Below are positions 52,470-61,646 of a DNA stretch of 64,000 nucleotides, piece after piece. The stretch's first letter is position 1. Every line of letters starts with the position of its first letter. Source of the stretch: Actinoplanes xinjiangensis (GTDB taxonomy: Bacteria > Actinomycetota > Actinomycetes > Mycobacteriales > Micromonosporaceae). The DNA lies in contig NZ_QGGR01000017.1 of the NCBI RefSeq assembly GCF_003148685.1, positions 62,001 through 126,000 on the forward strand. Reading direction: 5' to 3'. Below the pieces are notes generated by a model, which saw only the letters and a program-made list of their open reading frames with translations, had not been told where the DNA came from and searched no databases. A program made the translations under genes and the position numbers.

Positions 52470-55400
52470 TCACCCTAACCCGGACGGAAAAGTCGTGAGA
52501 ATGAAGGCCTGCGGCGGATCCGTATTCTCATCGATTCGAATTCTGATTCGCACCAGACTGGTCTCGGCATACACCGCCTCCCGAGGTCCTGCCCCGTACC
52601 AGCCCTTGTTGTAATAACCGCGACCGACGCGGTGGCCGGCATCGAAGAAGGCCAAGTGTAGCTTTTGCATGGCCAGGTCGCTGCGGATCATCTCCCAGTT
52701 CTGCTGCACATACGCATTAACCTCGTGCTTCAGGGTTGATGCGTCGATCCACTGGAACGATCTGTTCTCCGCATTCCGCCACGGTGCGTCGCCGTAGATG
52801 CGGCCCTCGATCGACTTGGCGGTCGGATCATGGCTCAGTGCCGGGTCACGTTCCATCGGAATGTCCGGCCCGTGGCGGTCCAGGGTGTGAGCGCCTTCGG
52901 CAAGATAACGCGCGTCATTCTCCGCAATGTCGAACTTCGGCGGGACATCGCCCAGCAGGTTGTATCGCCGCATTACGTCGGCGAGCTCGGCTTCCTGCGA
53001 GAGGGGCTGGCCGCTGCCTGTCCCGGCGTCTCCGGAGCCGGAGGGGTCTTGGGCGATGGTGGGCCGACCGCCGTCGGTCATCGGGCTGGCCTCGGCGTTG
53101 CCGTTCACGACCAGGGCGTCCATGCGGACCACGTCGCAAGGGACGTCGAGGCCCGAGTGGGTCTGGAGGGGGAACGTGCTCACCTGGCGGGACTGCGGGT
53201 CCAGGTAGAGGACCGTGCCGTTCTGGTTGACGGCGGCGAAGGCGTGCGTACGGCCGGCCTGGTCCTGGGTTTCGATGAACGCGAACGCGCCGTGGCCCAG
53301 GGATGTCAGGTGGGTGCGGAGGTTGATCTCGGCCATCTTGACCTCGACGCGGGCGTCGTCGGGGGTCAGGCTGCTCACGTCGGTCAGGCCCTGGAAACTG
53401 CCGCCGACGGTGTCTTCGATGCGGGCCGTGACGCCCTGTTCGGCGCCGATCGGGCGGGACGGGTCGCCGTCGTGGTAACCGTCGAACGTTCTCGGGGCGG
53501 ATACCCGCGGGCGGGCGTGCATGTATGTCTCGTACAGCGACAGCACGGTGTCGCCGCAGTTGTTCGAGCGGGTCGGGTCGGCTTCCGGGCCGCCGTCGTT
53601 CTGGAGGCCGAACCATTCGCCGTCGCGCGGGTCGGCGTGCCGGATCACGTCGCCGTTCCCGTCGCGGGGCATGGCGCGTTCCAGGTCGGTCTGGTGCACC
53701 TTCAGCGGGGGCCGGAGTCCGCCGCGCCGGTTGTAGGGGCGGGTCCGGTCGGCCGACGGGGGATGGTCGTTTCCGGTCAGTGCGGATCTGTCGCCGGTGT
53801 CCACCGGGCCGGGGGCGAGGTCGCTGGCGCTCTCGTTGACGAGTTCCCAGTCGTTGCCGGTGAGGTGGACGTCGCCCATCGGGCCGTCGCGGTCGATGCT
53901 CCGCGCCTGGTCCAGGAGCGCGTCGGCCTCGATCTGCAGGCGGTCGGCGTCGATCTCGGCGGTGGCCGTCTGCACCAGGTCGCCGCGATCGCCGGCCCGC
54001 CGCCGGAAATCCGCCTCGTCGGCTTTGTCGCGTGCCTGTCTCCGCAGGTCCTGGGCCGTCTCCTGGCGATGGGTGTCGGCGAACGACTGCCGCCGCTGCC
54101 GGCCCTCGTGCAGATAGTTCTCCCGGGCCCGCGCATCGGCCGCGTCCCGGTCCTCGGTGACCGTCGGTGCCGGCGTCGGAGCCGGTGACGTCTCGGCCAA
54201 CTGGGCGCCATAGTCCGGATCAAGAACGGACAACGGGTCCCTGTTGGCCGGCCCGTTCATGGAAACCGGATCCAACACCGCAAGCGGATCAACGGCCGGG
54301 CGATCCGGCGCGGCGTTCGTCGACGGAGACGATTCCGCTTCGGTACGCCCGAACTCGTCCACAGCCGGAGCGGGCATCGGCAGCGCCGTATCCGTCCGCA
54401 GGGCCAGCTCCTCGGGCCGGACGTCATTGACGTCGGGTGCCGTGTCGGTGCGGGTCGTCAGCTCGTCGGGCCGGGCATCGGTCGAGTCGATTTCGGGCTG
54501 CACCATGGGAGGCGCAGCGTCGGTTAGGGTCGTCAGCGCGTCGGGCCGAACGTTGTTGAAGTCCGGCTGCACCGGAGCCGGAGCCGGGCCTGGAGCCGGA
54601 GCCGGGGCGGGAGCCGGAGTGGGAGCCGGGCCGGGTGCCGGGGCCGGCGACGGCGGCGGTGACGGCTGGATGCTGACCGGCGGCGCGGGCGGCGGTTGCT
54701 GGAGCGCCTGCTGCTGGGCCTGGTAGGCCAACGGCGGCGGGGGCGGCGTGGGCCGGTTGCTGTAGAACGGCGCCGGCGGTGTGTTCGGCACCGCCATCGG
54801 ATTGCCGTGACCGTCGACCATCAGGGCGTTCAGGGCGACGACGTTCCCGGTGCCCGGGGTGCCGTCGTGGCCGTAGAGGGTGCGGTGCTGGGCGAGGGCG
54901 AACTGGGAGGAGTCGGCGCACCGGCCGCTCTGCGGGTCGATGAAGAGAACCGTGCCGTTGTGGTTGACGGCGTTCCAGGCGTGGGCACTGCCGTCACCCC
55001 ACACGTTGATGATGACGGCGGTGGAACCGTGGCCGCCCATCGCGAGGGTGTCGATGATCTGCTGGAAGCCGTCGTCGACCGCGGCCTTCACCACGGCCGG
55101 TGGCCGCGGGTCGGTGGCGACGTCACCGTAGAAGGGTGCGAGCTGGGTGAATCCGCTGCCGGTCACCCGTTCGGCCCGGAGGTGGCCCTCGAACTCCCCG
55201 ACGTGGTTGTCGATCTCCCCGATCCCGTAGGAGTCGATGGTCCGCGGGGCCGAGACGGTGGGACGGCCGTGCAGGTACGTCTCGAGGAACGACAAGGCGC
55301 AGTCGAGACAGTTGACGCCACGGGTGGGGTCCGCGGCCGGGCCGCCGTCGTTGAGCAGCCGCAGCCAGGGGCCCCGGGGGTCCGGATTGCGGACCGGCTG

Positions 55401-58172
55401 GAGGTTCGTGTCGCGGGGGACGGCCCGCTCCAGGTCCGCCTGATGGATCTTCAGCGGTACGCGGAGACCGCCCTCCGTCTGGTACGGCCGGGACAGCCGC
55501 GCGCTGGGCCGGTTGGCCGGGCCCGGAATCGCCGACTGGTCGTTGCTCCAGATCGGGGCGTCGGAGAGATCACCCCGGTCGGCGTTCGCCGGGAGGAAGC
55601 TCGACGAGTTCCTGATGTTCCACTGACCGGCCAGGGCCGTGCGCGGGTCCTTGAGCAGCGCGTCGAGTCTGGTGCTCGCGTCCCGTGCCGCCTTGCGGTG
55701 TGCGGCCTCCTCCTTCAGGGAGTCCCGGACCCCCTTGAAGTCGAGGGAGCGCGCGGCCTTCAGGGCATTGCGCCGGGAGTCCTCCGCGTCGGCGCGTTCC
55801 TGGGCGATCTCCGCGGTCAGGGTCTGGCGTCGCCACTGGTGGATGTCGCGGAGGACGTTCCGCCTGTTCGCATCGAACTGCGCGAAATACTCCTGCTCGC
55901 GCACGTTGTCCTGGGCGGTCCGCGGCTGCATCGGGAACGGGAGCGAGATGGGCGCGGTGCCGGCGAGAGCAGGATCGGTACGCCCGGGATCAGGCCGGGC
56001 CGTGCTGTGCTGTGCAGGCGTGCCCGGCTGCGGGGGAGTCGACGTCGACGGCCCGCTCTGCGTCCCCGGAGTGGCCGCGCCCCCGGTAGGAGACGTGGTC
56101 CCGGTAGGAGAGGTGGTCCCGGTAGGAGAGGTGGTCCCGGTAGGAGGCGTGGTCCCGGTAGGAGGCGTGGTCCCGGTAGGAGGCGTGGTCCCGGAAGGTG
56201 AGGAAGGGCTGGTCGGGTTGAGGTTGCCGCCCGGCGTGCCGACGGTCGGAGTCGACGGGTTCGTCGTCGTGGGGCCGCCGGACAGCGACCCGTTCGGGTT
56301 CGAGCTCGTCCCCGGTCCGGGCGACGTCGTGGGGGATACGGCCGGTCCGGTAGACACGGTCGGGCTGGGGGAGACCGTCGGGCCCGTGGACACGGCCGGG
56401 CCCGCGGCCGCGATCGTCGGCGAACCGCCCGGCCCGGTGTTGCCCGTGGACGGTGCGAAGGCGACCGGCGCGTTGCCCTGCGCGGCTGCGGCCGGCGGCG
56501 CCCCGACCGAGGTGGGTGCCGACGACGACGGCATCCCGGCGCTGGTGGCGGCACCGGCCGGTGCATCGATCGGCGGCGCGACCGAGGACAGCGTCACGTT
56601 GCTCGACGACGACGCGACATGGCCGGCCGCAGAGCTGGGGGCCGGAGCCTGCACGGTCTCGGTCGCTGACGACGTGACGGAGTGGGCGGCCGTCACGGAG
56701 TGAGCGGTCGAAGACGAGGCCGCCACCGTGGCGTCGGCGCTTCCGGAGGAGTGGGACGGCGAGGAGATCCCGGCCGACACGGAGGCCTCGGACGACGAGA
56801 TAGAGGCCTCGGACGTGGAGGCCCCGGACGACGAGAAAGACACCTCGGACGTGGAGGGGGACGACGACCCCGAAGAGTAGGACGGCGCCGACGAGCCGGA
56901 TGACCCGGTCGAGACCGACGAGCCGGATGAACCGGTCGAGACCGACGAGCCGGATGAACCGGTTGAGACGGACGAGCCCGATGAACCGGACGAGGAGGAA
57001 GAGGACGACGAAGACGAGCCGGACGAGGACGACGGCGCATGGCCGTTGCCCGAACCGCCGTCGGGGGAACCGCCACCGGACAGGCCGGAGAGCGCGGAGC
57101 TTCCACCCGTACCGGAGGGGGAGGAAACCGGGACCGGCGACGAACCCGCCGCCGAACCGTCGATGGTGAGCCCGCCCGCGCCGTCGAGGCTCGAACCGAA
57201 ATCGTCGAACGCCTGCCGGGTGTTGCCGACCGCCGAACCGGCGGCGCCGGAGGTGCCGGCCTTGGCGAGATCCTCGAACGAGGGCAGTTTGCCGCCCGCG
57301 GCGGCGCCGCCCAGCTCGCCGAAGACCTCACCGGCCGCGCCGCGGAACAGACCGCTCCGGTTGCCGGCGCCGATCATGGCGCCGTGCGCCGACGCGCCAC
57401 CCGCCGCGCCCGCGACGGTGGACGTGCCCAGGTCGCCGAGGTCGATGCCGTCGGAGTGCCCCACTCCCGCCTGGTACGCCTGGATGCCGAGGTTGGTGAG
57501 GAACTCCTCGCGGGCCTCCTCCTTACCCTCCTTGAACGCCTTCCTGCCGAGGTTCTGGAGGCCCTTCTTCGTGAGCAGGTCCTTGCCGGCGCGCTGCGCG
57601 GTCTCGGTGAGGGTCTGCTTGATCGCCTTGCGGGAGAGCTGCGCGATCAGCCGTCTGAAGATCTGCTGGATCGCCATCCGGGTCGCCGCGATGATGCCAC
57701 CGGCCGCGGGAGAGGCGGCACCCAGCGTGAGCACCACGGTGATCCCCAGGGCGATCAGCTCGCCGACGAAGATCCCCAGCTCGATCCAGGCCTCGAGCTT
57801 CGCCGCCTCGATGTCCTGCCCGCACTCGGCGACGACCTTGCCCATTTCGGCGGCGAAGTTCGCGAGGGCGTTGAGCGGGGCCTCGTCACCCTCGGCGACC
57901 GCCTTCCACGCGGCGATGAAGGAGTCGATCGTGGTGCCGCTACCGCCGTACGCCGTGATGAACTGCCCGGCCGCGGTCGCCGCGTCCTCGGTGGGTGCGG
58001 CCATCGCCTGGTACAGCTCGTACCACTGGTCGGCGAGGTCCCAGGTGAGTTTCTCGTTGCCTTCCGGCCAGTCGAAGCCGACCACCCATTCCAGGGCGTC
58101 GTACGCCCAGCCGGGCAGGTCCCAGGGCGAGTAGTCGAGCGGATGCGGAATCGGGCTCGGCAGGATCGACAT
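52470..58172 (-). CDS. Giant polymorphic toxin: WXG/PPE-like head, two papain-fold glutamine-deamidase domains, RNase A-like C-terminus
   Basis: 1,900 residues from ATG 58172 (MSILPSPIPHPLDYSPWDLP). The N-terminal ~250 residues have the helical WPEGNEKLTWDLADQWYELY head and hydrophobic helices (IFVGELIALGITVVLTLGAA) of actinobacterial type VII-linked toxins. A Ser/Thr/Pro-rich region (~330-760) follows. Tox-PL-type domain 1 (~935-1095) has VNCLDCALSF (Cys ~954), SAHAWNAVNHNG (His) and LFIDPQSG (Asp). Domain 2 (~1510-1675) has NNCGDTVLSLYETY, RTHAFAAVNQNG and LYLDPQS. The last ~160 residues (GAHTLDRHG, RSFQWIDASTLKHEV, FDAGHRVGRG, FILTTFPS) match the CdiA-CT RNase A-like pattern. No signal peptide; export by an ESX-like machine is inferred. 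Immunity gene directly downstream. Confidence 0.88.
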   Translation of the reverse strand: MSILPSPIPHPLDYSPWDLPGWAYDALEWVVGFDWPEGNEKLTWDLADQWYELYQAMAAPTEDAATAAGQFITAYGGSGTTIDSFIAAWKAVAEGDEAPLNALANFAAEMGKVVAECGQDIEAAKLEAWIELGIFVGELIALGITVVLTLGAASPAAGGIIAATRMAIQQIFRRLIAQLSRKAIKQTLTETAQRAGKDLLTKKGLQNLGRKAFKEGKEEAREEFLTNLGIQAYQAGVGHSDGIDLGDLGTSTVAGAAGGASAHGAMIGAGNRSGLFRGAAGEVFGELGGAAAGGKLPSFEDLAKAGTSGAAGSAVGNTRQAFDDFGSSLDGAGGLTIDGSAAGSSPVPVSSPSGTGGSSALSGLSGGGSPDGGSGNGHAPSSSSGSSSSSSSSSSGSSGSSVSTGSSGSSVSTGSSGSSVSTGSSGSSAPSYSSGSSSPSTSEVSFSSSGASTSEASISSSEASVSAGISSPSHSSGSADATVAASSSTAHSVTAAHSVTSSATETVQAPAPSSAAGHVASSSSNVTLSSVAPPIDAPAGAATSAGMPSSSAPTSVGAPPAAAAQGNAPVAFAPSTGNTGPGGSPTIAAAGPAVSTGPTVSPSPTVSTGPAVSPTTSPGPGTSSNPNGSLSGGPTTTNPSTPTVGTPGGNLNPTSPSSPSGTTPPTGTTPPTGTTPPTGTTSPTGTTSPTGTTSPTGGAATPGTQSGPSTSTPPQPGTPAQHSTARPDPGRTDPALAGTAPISLPFPMQPRTAQDNVREQEYFAQFDANRRNVLRDIHQWRRQTLTAEIAQERADAEDSRRNALKAARSLDFKGVRDSLKEEAAHRKAARDASTRLDALLKDPRTALAGQWNIRNSSSFLPANADRGDLSDAPIWSNDQSAIPGPANRPSARLSRPYQTEGGLRVPLKIHQADLERAVPRDTNLQPVRNPDPRGPWLRLLNDGGPAADPTRGVNCLDCALSFLETYLHGRPTVSAPRTIDSYGIGEIDNHVGEFEGHLRAERVTGSGFTQLAPFYGDVATDPRPPAVVKAAVDDGFQQIIDTLAMGGHGSTAVIINVWGDGSAHAWNAVNHNGTVLFIDPQSGRCADSSQFALAQHRTLYGHDGTPGTGNVVALNALMVDGHGNPMAVPNTPPAPFYSNRPTPPPPPLAYQAQQQALQQPPPAPPVSIQPSPPPSPAPAPGPAPTPAPAPAPAPGPAPAPVQPDFNNVRPDALTTLTDAAPPMVQPEIDSTDARPDELTTRTDTAPDVNDVRPEELALRTDTALPMPAPAVDEFGRTEAESSPSTNAAPDRPAVDPLAVLDPVSMNGPANRDPLSVLDPDYGAQLAETSPAPTPAPTVTEDRDAADARARENYLHEGRQRRQSFADTHRQETAQDLRRQARDKADEADFRRRAGDRGDLVQTATAEIDADRLQIEADALLDQARSIDRDGPMGDVHLTGNDWELVNESASDLAPGPVDTGDRSALTGNDHPPSADRTRPYNRRGGLRPPLKVHQTDLERAMPRDGNGDVIRHADPRDGEWFGLQNDGGPEADPTRSNNCGDTVLSLYETYMHARPRVSAPRTFDGYHDGDPSRPIGAEQGVTARIEDTVGGSFQGLTDVSSLTPDDARVEVKMAEINLRTHLTSLGHGAFAFIETQDQAGRTHAFAAVNQNGTVLYLDPQSRQVSTFPLQTHSGLDVPCDVVRMDALVVNGNAEASPMTDGGRPTIAQDPSGSGDAGTGSGQPLSQEAELADVMRRYNLLGDVPPKFDIAENDARYLAEGAHTLDRHGPDIPMERDPALSHDPTAKSIEGRIYGDAPWRNAENRSFQWIDASTLKHEVNAYVQQNWEMIRSDLAMQKLHLAFFDAGHRVGRGYYNKGWYGAGPREAVYAETSLVRIRIRIDENTDPPQAFILTTFPSGLG

Positions 58173-58176
58173 GCGG

Positions 58177-58503
58177 TCAGGCCTGGTACGACTTGGCGAC
58201 GGTCGAGGAGGCACGCGCGTCGGCGGCGGTGTTGTCCTCGACGGTCAGCACAGCGGCCTGGCCGATGCCCTCGACATAGCCGGCGACCTTGCCGAACGCC
58301 TCGACGAATTTCGCCACCATCGGCCCGTAGTCCTTCTGGAAGGCGGCGCCGATCTCGTCGCGTCCCCACGGCTGGTCCGCGCCGGCCGCCGCCACCTCGG
58401 CGACCGCGCTGGTGCCGAGGCTGACCAGCTGTGATCCGGCCGCGGACAGATCACGCCCGGCCGCGGTGGCCCGGGGCGCGTCGAGGTGGAGCTCACCGGG
58501 CAT
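58177..58503 (-). CDS. WXG100-like secretion partner (108 aa)
   Basis: From ATG 58503 (MPGELHLDAPRATAAGRDLS). Helix-turn-helix hairpin architecture with DQPWGRDEIGAAFQKDYGPM at the turn in place of a strict WxG, then VEDNTAADARASSTVAKSYQ. This is the small ESAT-6/EspC-like partner usually encoded beside type VII polymorphic toxins. The toxin start follows 4 bases after its stop; its start overlaps the preceding gene. Confidence 0.85.
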   Translation of the reverse strand: MPGELHLDAPRATAAGRDLSAAGSQLVSLGTSAVAEVAAAGADQPWGRDEIGAAFQKDYGPMVAKFVEAFGKVAGYVEGIGQAAVLTVEDNTAADARASSTVAKSYQA

Positions 58504-58921
58504 CGTCGTCACCCGCCTCGCGCATGATCCGGTCCTGGCGGGCCAGCAGGTTGCCGAAGTTGCCGTCACGCATGAACCCGGCCGCGGCCGAGTCGGGCGG
58601 AAGATACTCGCCGACCATCTCCTGCACCTGGTCACCGGTCCTGGCGACGGCCCGCTCGACGGTACGCAGAATCGTGCGGGCCAGCTCGTCCGGGTCGCCG
58701 CGACGGTAGATCTCCCGGCTGAGCCGCAGGTCGATCAGCTGGCCACGGGCGCCGACGGTGGCCCGCACCGTGCCGTCGGCCGACTCCTCGGTGACGGCCA
58801 GCTTGGACAGACGCTCCTGGATGTCGTCCAGCCCGGTGCGCAGGCGCTGGTACTGCGACACGACGTCGTCGAACCGGGCCCGTAGAGCGTGGTTCACGTC
58901 CCGATCGGCCTGTCTGCTCAC
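58493..58921 (-). CDS. YbaB/EbfC family protein of the toxin operon
   Basis: 142 residues from GTG 58921 with GGGGAG upstream. Coiled N-terminus (DDVVSQYQRLRTGLDDIQER), then GTVRATVGARGQLIDLRLSR, the YbaB/EbfC beta-strand signature, and a C-terminal helix. This family precedes WXG100 and toxin genes in many actinobacteria and may assist secretion rather than bind DNA. It is the first gene of the island operon. Confidence 0.85.
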   Translation of the reverse strand: MSRQADRDVNHALRARFDDVVSQYQRLRTGLDDIQERLSKLAVTEESADGTVRATVGARGQLIDLRLSREIYRRGDPDELARTILRTVERAVARTGDQVQEMVGEYLPPDSAAAGFMRDGNFGNLLARQDRIMREAGDDDAR

Positions 58922-59054
58922 GGCTGTCTCCCCGAGGACTCGCGAATTGACTGCAAGAACCTACCAGCCGGGCTCCGTCCCGGGGCCGCCGCCGAGTGAC
59001 GGTTCCCGATAGCTCTAAGCTCCAGTTCCGGGGACCGAAGGGGGCGGGGCCAGG

Positions 59055-60305
59055 ATGATCACGCGGACCGAGGCGGAGCGGATCGCCGTCGGCTGGGCCC
59101 GCCGGCAGTCGATCCGGCGCGGCTATCCGTGTACGCCGTACGTCGAGGAACTGGCCCTCGGCTGGGCGGTGTCGATGGTGCTGCCACCGGACGTGCGTAC
59201 CGAGCCGGGTGCCGACGTGACCACGGTCATCGACCGGACGACCGGCCGGCTGTCGCACTGGCCACCCGCGCCCACCGCCGACCTCGACCAGCGCTACACC
59301 GAGCGCCGTGACGCCGCCGTCGGTGCACATCAGACCGCCGATCCGATCGCCGAGCTGCGGCGTGAGGCGTACCGCCGGGTCAGCCCCTCGGTGGCCGCAC
59401 ACCTGACGCTCGGCGGCCGGCTGTTCCGGGCCCGCGGCGCCAAGGGCGACCAGGAGCTGCGCCACCACCCGGTCGTCGCCGGTCTGCTGGCCGCGATCGG
59501 GCCGGCGGGCACGGTCCGCGGCGCCGACCGCCACGCCGAGCTGCTGGTGGTGTCGGACGTGCTCTACGAGGCCGACCGGACCAGGGCCGCCGCCGGTATC
59601 GCCCCGCTCACCCTCGACGAGGCCCGCACCCTGCTCGGGCAGGGCCGTCTCGAGACGTTCCACATCCGGGAGAGCGGCGACCGTCTCGGCGGCCAACCCG
59701 CCACGTTCTGCGTCACGTGCGCCGGCGTGCTTCTCGACCTGACCGTGATCACCGACGCCGACCGGGCCCATCCGCAGGTGCGGCGGCTGACCTCGGGGAC
59801 CGATCCGCAGCCCGGCCGTTTCCCCGCGGAGGTGGCCTGGGAGCTGGCCGCCGGAGACTGGGGCAGCGAGCCGGAGTACCGGGAGAGCCGCGGCGCCGGG
59901 CTGATCGAACGGATCGAGGCGTCCCGCGGGCGGGAGCACGCGCTGTCCCGGTTCCCGGCGGCGGAGGCCGCCTTGCGCGAGTTCTCCGACGTCGCGCCCG
60001 GCCGCAACGGGCCCGGTGCCGCCCAGTGGGTCCGCTGGTTCCACCTCGGCAGCGGCAACCTGTTGCACCTGGCCGACCCGCTGCACGAACTGGGCACGGT
60101 CGTCGGTGCCCGGATGTTCCCGATCGGCCGGGAGGGGTTCGACGAGGCGGTCCTCGCCATCGACGAGCACGGGCGGGTGTTCTCCCTGGATCAGGGCGGT
60201 GAGTGGTTCATCGCCGCCACCCTCGACCAGGCGATCGTCGCGCTGACCACGGGCCTGCCCGCCGCCCGGATCCGCGATGACGGCACCTGGCGGGAGGAAT
60301 CATGA
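59055..60305 (+). CDS. YrhB/Imm35-like + cytidine-deaminase-fold + SUKH-3 fusion protein, paralogue A
   Basis: 416 residues. N-terminal ~75 residues (MITRTEAERIAVGWARR, VEELALGWAV, TTVIDRTTGRLSHWP) match YrhB/Imm35-type immunity domains. The centre has deaminase-fold metal motifs: RHAELLVVSD (HAE at 160-162) and TFCVTCAGVLLDL (Cys 219 and 222), with the conserved RARGAKGDQELRHH upstream. The C-terminal ~90 residues (LHELGTVVGARMFPIGREGF, LAIDEHGRVFSLDQGGEWF) match SUKH-3 immunity domains. No export signal. Divergent from the toxin operon, overlapping paralogue B by ATGA. A deaminase held between two immunity-type domains is unusual; substrate (nucleotide or nucleic acid) unknown. Confidence 0.82.
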   Translation: MITRTEAERIAVGWARRQSIRRGYPCTPYVEELALGWAVSMVLPPDVRTEPGADVTTVIDRTTGRLSHWPPAPTADLDQRYTERRDAAVGAHQTADPIAELRREAYRRVSPSVAAHLTLGGRLFRARGAKGDQELRHHPVVAGLLAAIGPAGTVRGADRHAELLVVSDVLYEADRTRAAAGIAPLTLDEARTLLGQGRLETFHIRESGDRLGGQPATFCVTCAGVLLDLTVITDADRAHPQVRRLTSGTDPQPGRFPAEVAWELAAGDWGSEPEYRESRGAGLIERIEASRGREHALSRFPAAEAALREFSDVAPGRNGPGAAQWVRWFHLGSGNLLHLADPLHELGTVVGARMFPIGREGFDEAVLAIDEHGRVFSLDQGGEWFIAATLDQAIVALTTGLPAARIRDDGTWREES

Positions 60306-61549
60306 TCACTCGTGCGGATGCCGATGCGGTCGCGGCGGCGTGGGCGCGGTCCGAGTCCCTGGCCAAGGGGCGTGAACACCGGGCCACCGTGGAGGAGTTC
60401 GATCTCGGTTTCGCGGTGAAGACCTCGGCGGTACGACGGTTGTTCTCCCCGTCCGGGGTCGGCACCGGGGTGCGGGTCGTCGACCGGGATACCGGCCGGG
60501 TGTCGAACTGGCCGAACTGGCCGCTCGCGACGTTGCGGGAGGTCTACCGGGAGCAGCGGGGCGACATCGTCGACCCGCCGAAGACGGCCGACCCCGAGTT
60601 GCAGCTGCGCCGGGAGATCCACCGGCAGCCCGCCCCGAGCGTGGCGGCGCACGCCACGGTGCAGGGCCGGGTGTACATCGCCCGGGGCGCCAAGGGCGAC
60701 CAGAAACTCGGCCACCACCGGCTCGTGCGGGAACGGCTGGCCGAACAGTCGCCGCAGGAGACGGTGCGCGGCTGCGAGCGGCACGCCGAGATGATCGTCT
60801 GCTCGGACGCGCTGCACGACGTGGACCGGCGCCGCGGGCTCGACGGTCTGCCGCCGCTCACCCTGGACGAGGCGCGGCAGGTGCTCGGCGGGTCACTCTT
60901 CGAGACGTTCCAGATCCTCCCCCCGGGCGCGGAGACCGCCGGCGAGCCGAACACCCCGTGCGCGACCTGCTCGTACGTGTTGACCCAGCTGGCGCTGCTG
61001 CCGTGGGGGTCGACCGGCGCGCTCCACCACGACATCGCGCCGGAGCAGCCCAACCCCGACCCCGCCCGGTTCTCCGACGTGACCGCCTCGGAACTGCTCA
61101 ACGGCCGGTGGAAACCGGAGACCCCGTACCAGGTGCGCTACGGCATGGCCGAGGTGATGGCCGAGGACGTCGTCAAGACCCGGGGGCAGGAGCACCGCCA
61201 CGAGCCGTTCCCCGCGGTGTACGAAGCGTTCGGGCTGACCGGCAAGCTGCTCGTCAAGCGCCGGGCGCCCGGCGTGGAGCAACGGGTCCAGCTCTTCGAG
61301 ATCTGGTCGACACCGGTCCGGCACACCGCCGACGTGCTGCACGAGTTCGGGCAGGTGATCGGGGCGCGACTGTTCCCGCTCGGCCGGGTCAACTTCGAGT
61401 CGGTGCTCGCCATCGACGAGCACGGCCGGGTCTTCCACCTCGACCAGGCCGGCGAGTGGTTCGTCGCCGACAGCTACGTCGAGGCACTGGAGACCCTGAT
61501 CCAGGGCCGGCGGACCCATCGGGTACGCGACGACGGCACCTGGGGATAG
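60302..61549 (+). CDS. YrhB/Imm35-like + cytidine-deaminase-fold + SUKH-3 fusion protein, paralogue B
   Basis: 415 residues, same layout as paralogue A. N-terminal EEFDLGFAV and VVDRDTGRVSNWP; deaminase motifs ERHAEMIVCSD (HAE 161-163) and NTPCATCSYVL (Cys 220 and 223, here with the canonical Pro before Cys); C-terminal SUKH-3 segment RLFPLGRVNFESVLAIDEHG. Conserved blocks with A: PSVAAHxTxxGR, ARGAKGDQxL, LTLDEARxxLG. The two have diverged over most of their length, so this is not a recent duplication. They are translationally coupled and may act as a heteromer. Confidence 0.82.
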   Translation: MITRADADAVAAAWARSESLAKGREHRATVEEFDLGFAVKTSAVRRLFSPSGVGTGVRVVDRDTGRVSNWPNWPLATLREVYREQRGDIVDPPKTADPELQLRREIHRQPAPSVAAHATVQGRVYIARGAKGDQKLGHHRLVRERLAEQSPQETVRGCERHAEMIVCSDALHDVDRRRGLDGLPPLTLDEARQVLGGSLFETFQILPPGAETAGEPNTPCATCSYVLTQLALLPWGSTGALHHDIAPEQPNPDPARFSDVTASELLNGRWKPETPYQVRYGMAEVMAEDVVKTRGQEHRHEPFPAVYEAFGLTGKLLVKRRAPGVEQRVQLFEIWSTPVRHTADVLHEFGQVIGARLFPLGRVNFESVLAIDEHGRVFHLDQAGEWFVADSYVEALETLIQGRRTHRVRDDGTWG

Positions 61550-61646
61550 CTTCGGACGCGGTCACGGAGTACCGGCCCCCGGTGCGGCAACCGTCCGCGA
61601 CCCGCCGGGCAACCGTTCCGCAACCGGGGGATGCCATCGTCGCAGC

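Noticed and set aside
53777-57331. Antisense frames (including a 461-residue plus-strand frame near 57.0-58.4 kb) over the toxin gene
   Set aside because: Shadows of the toxin coding strand; composition and lack of domains support the minus-strand reading.
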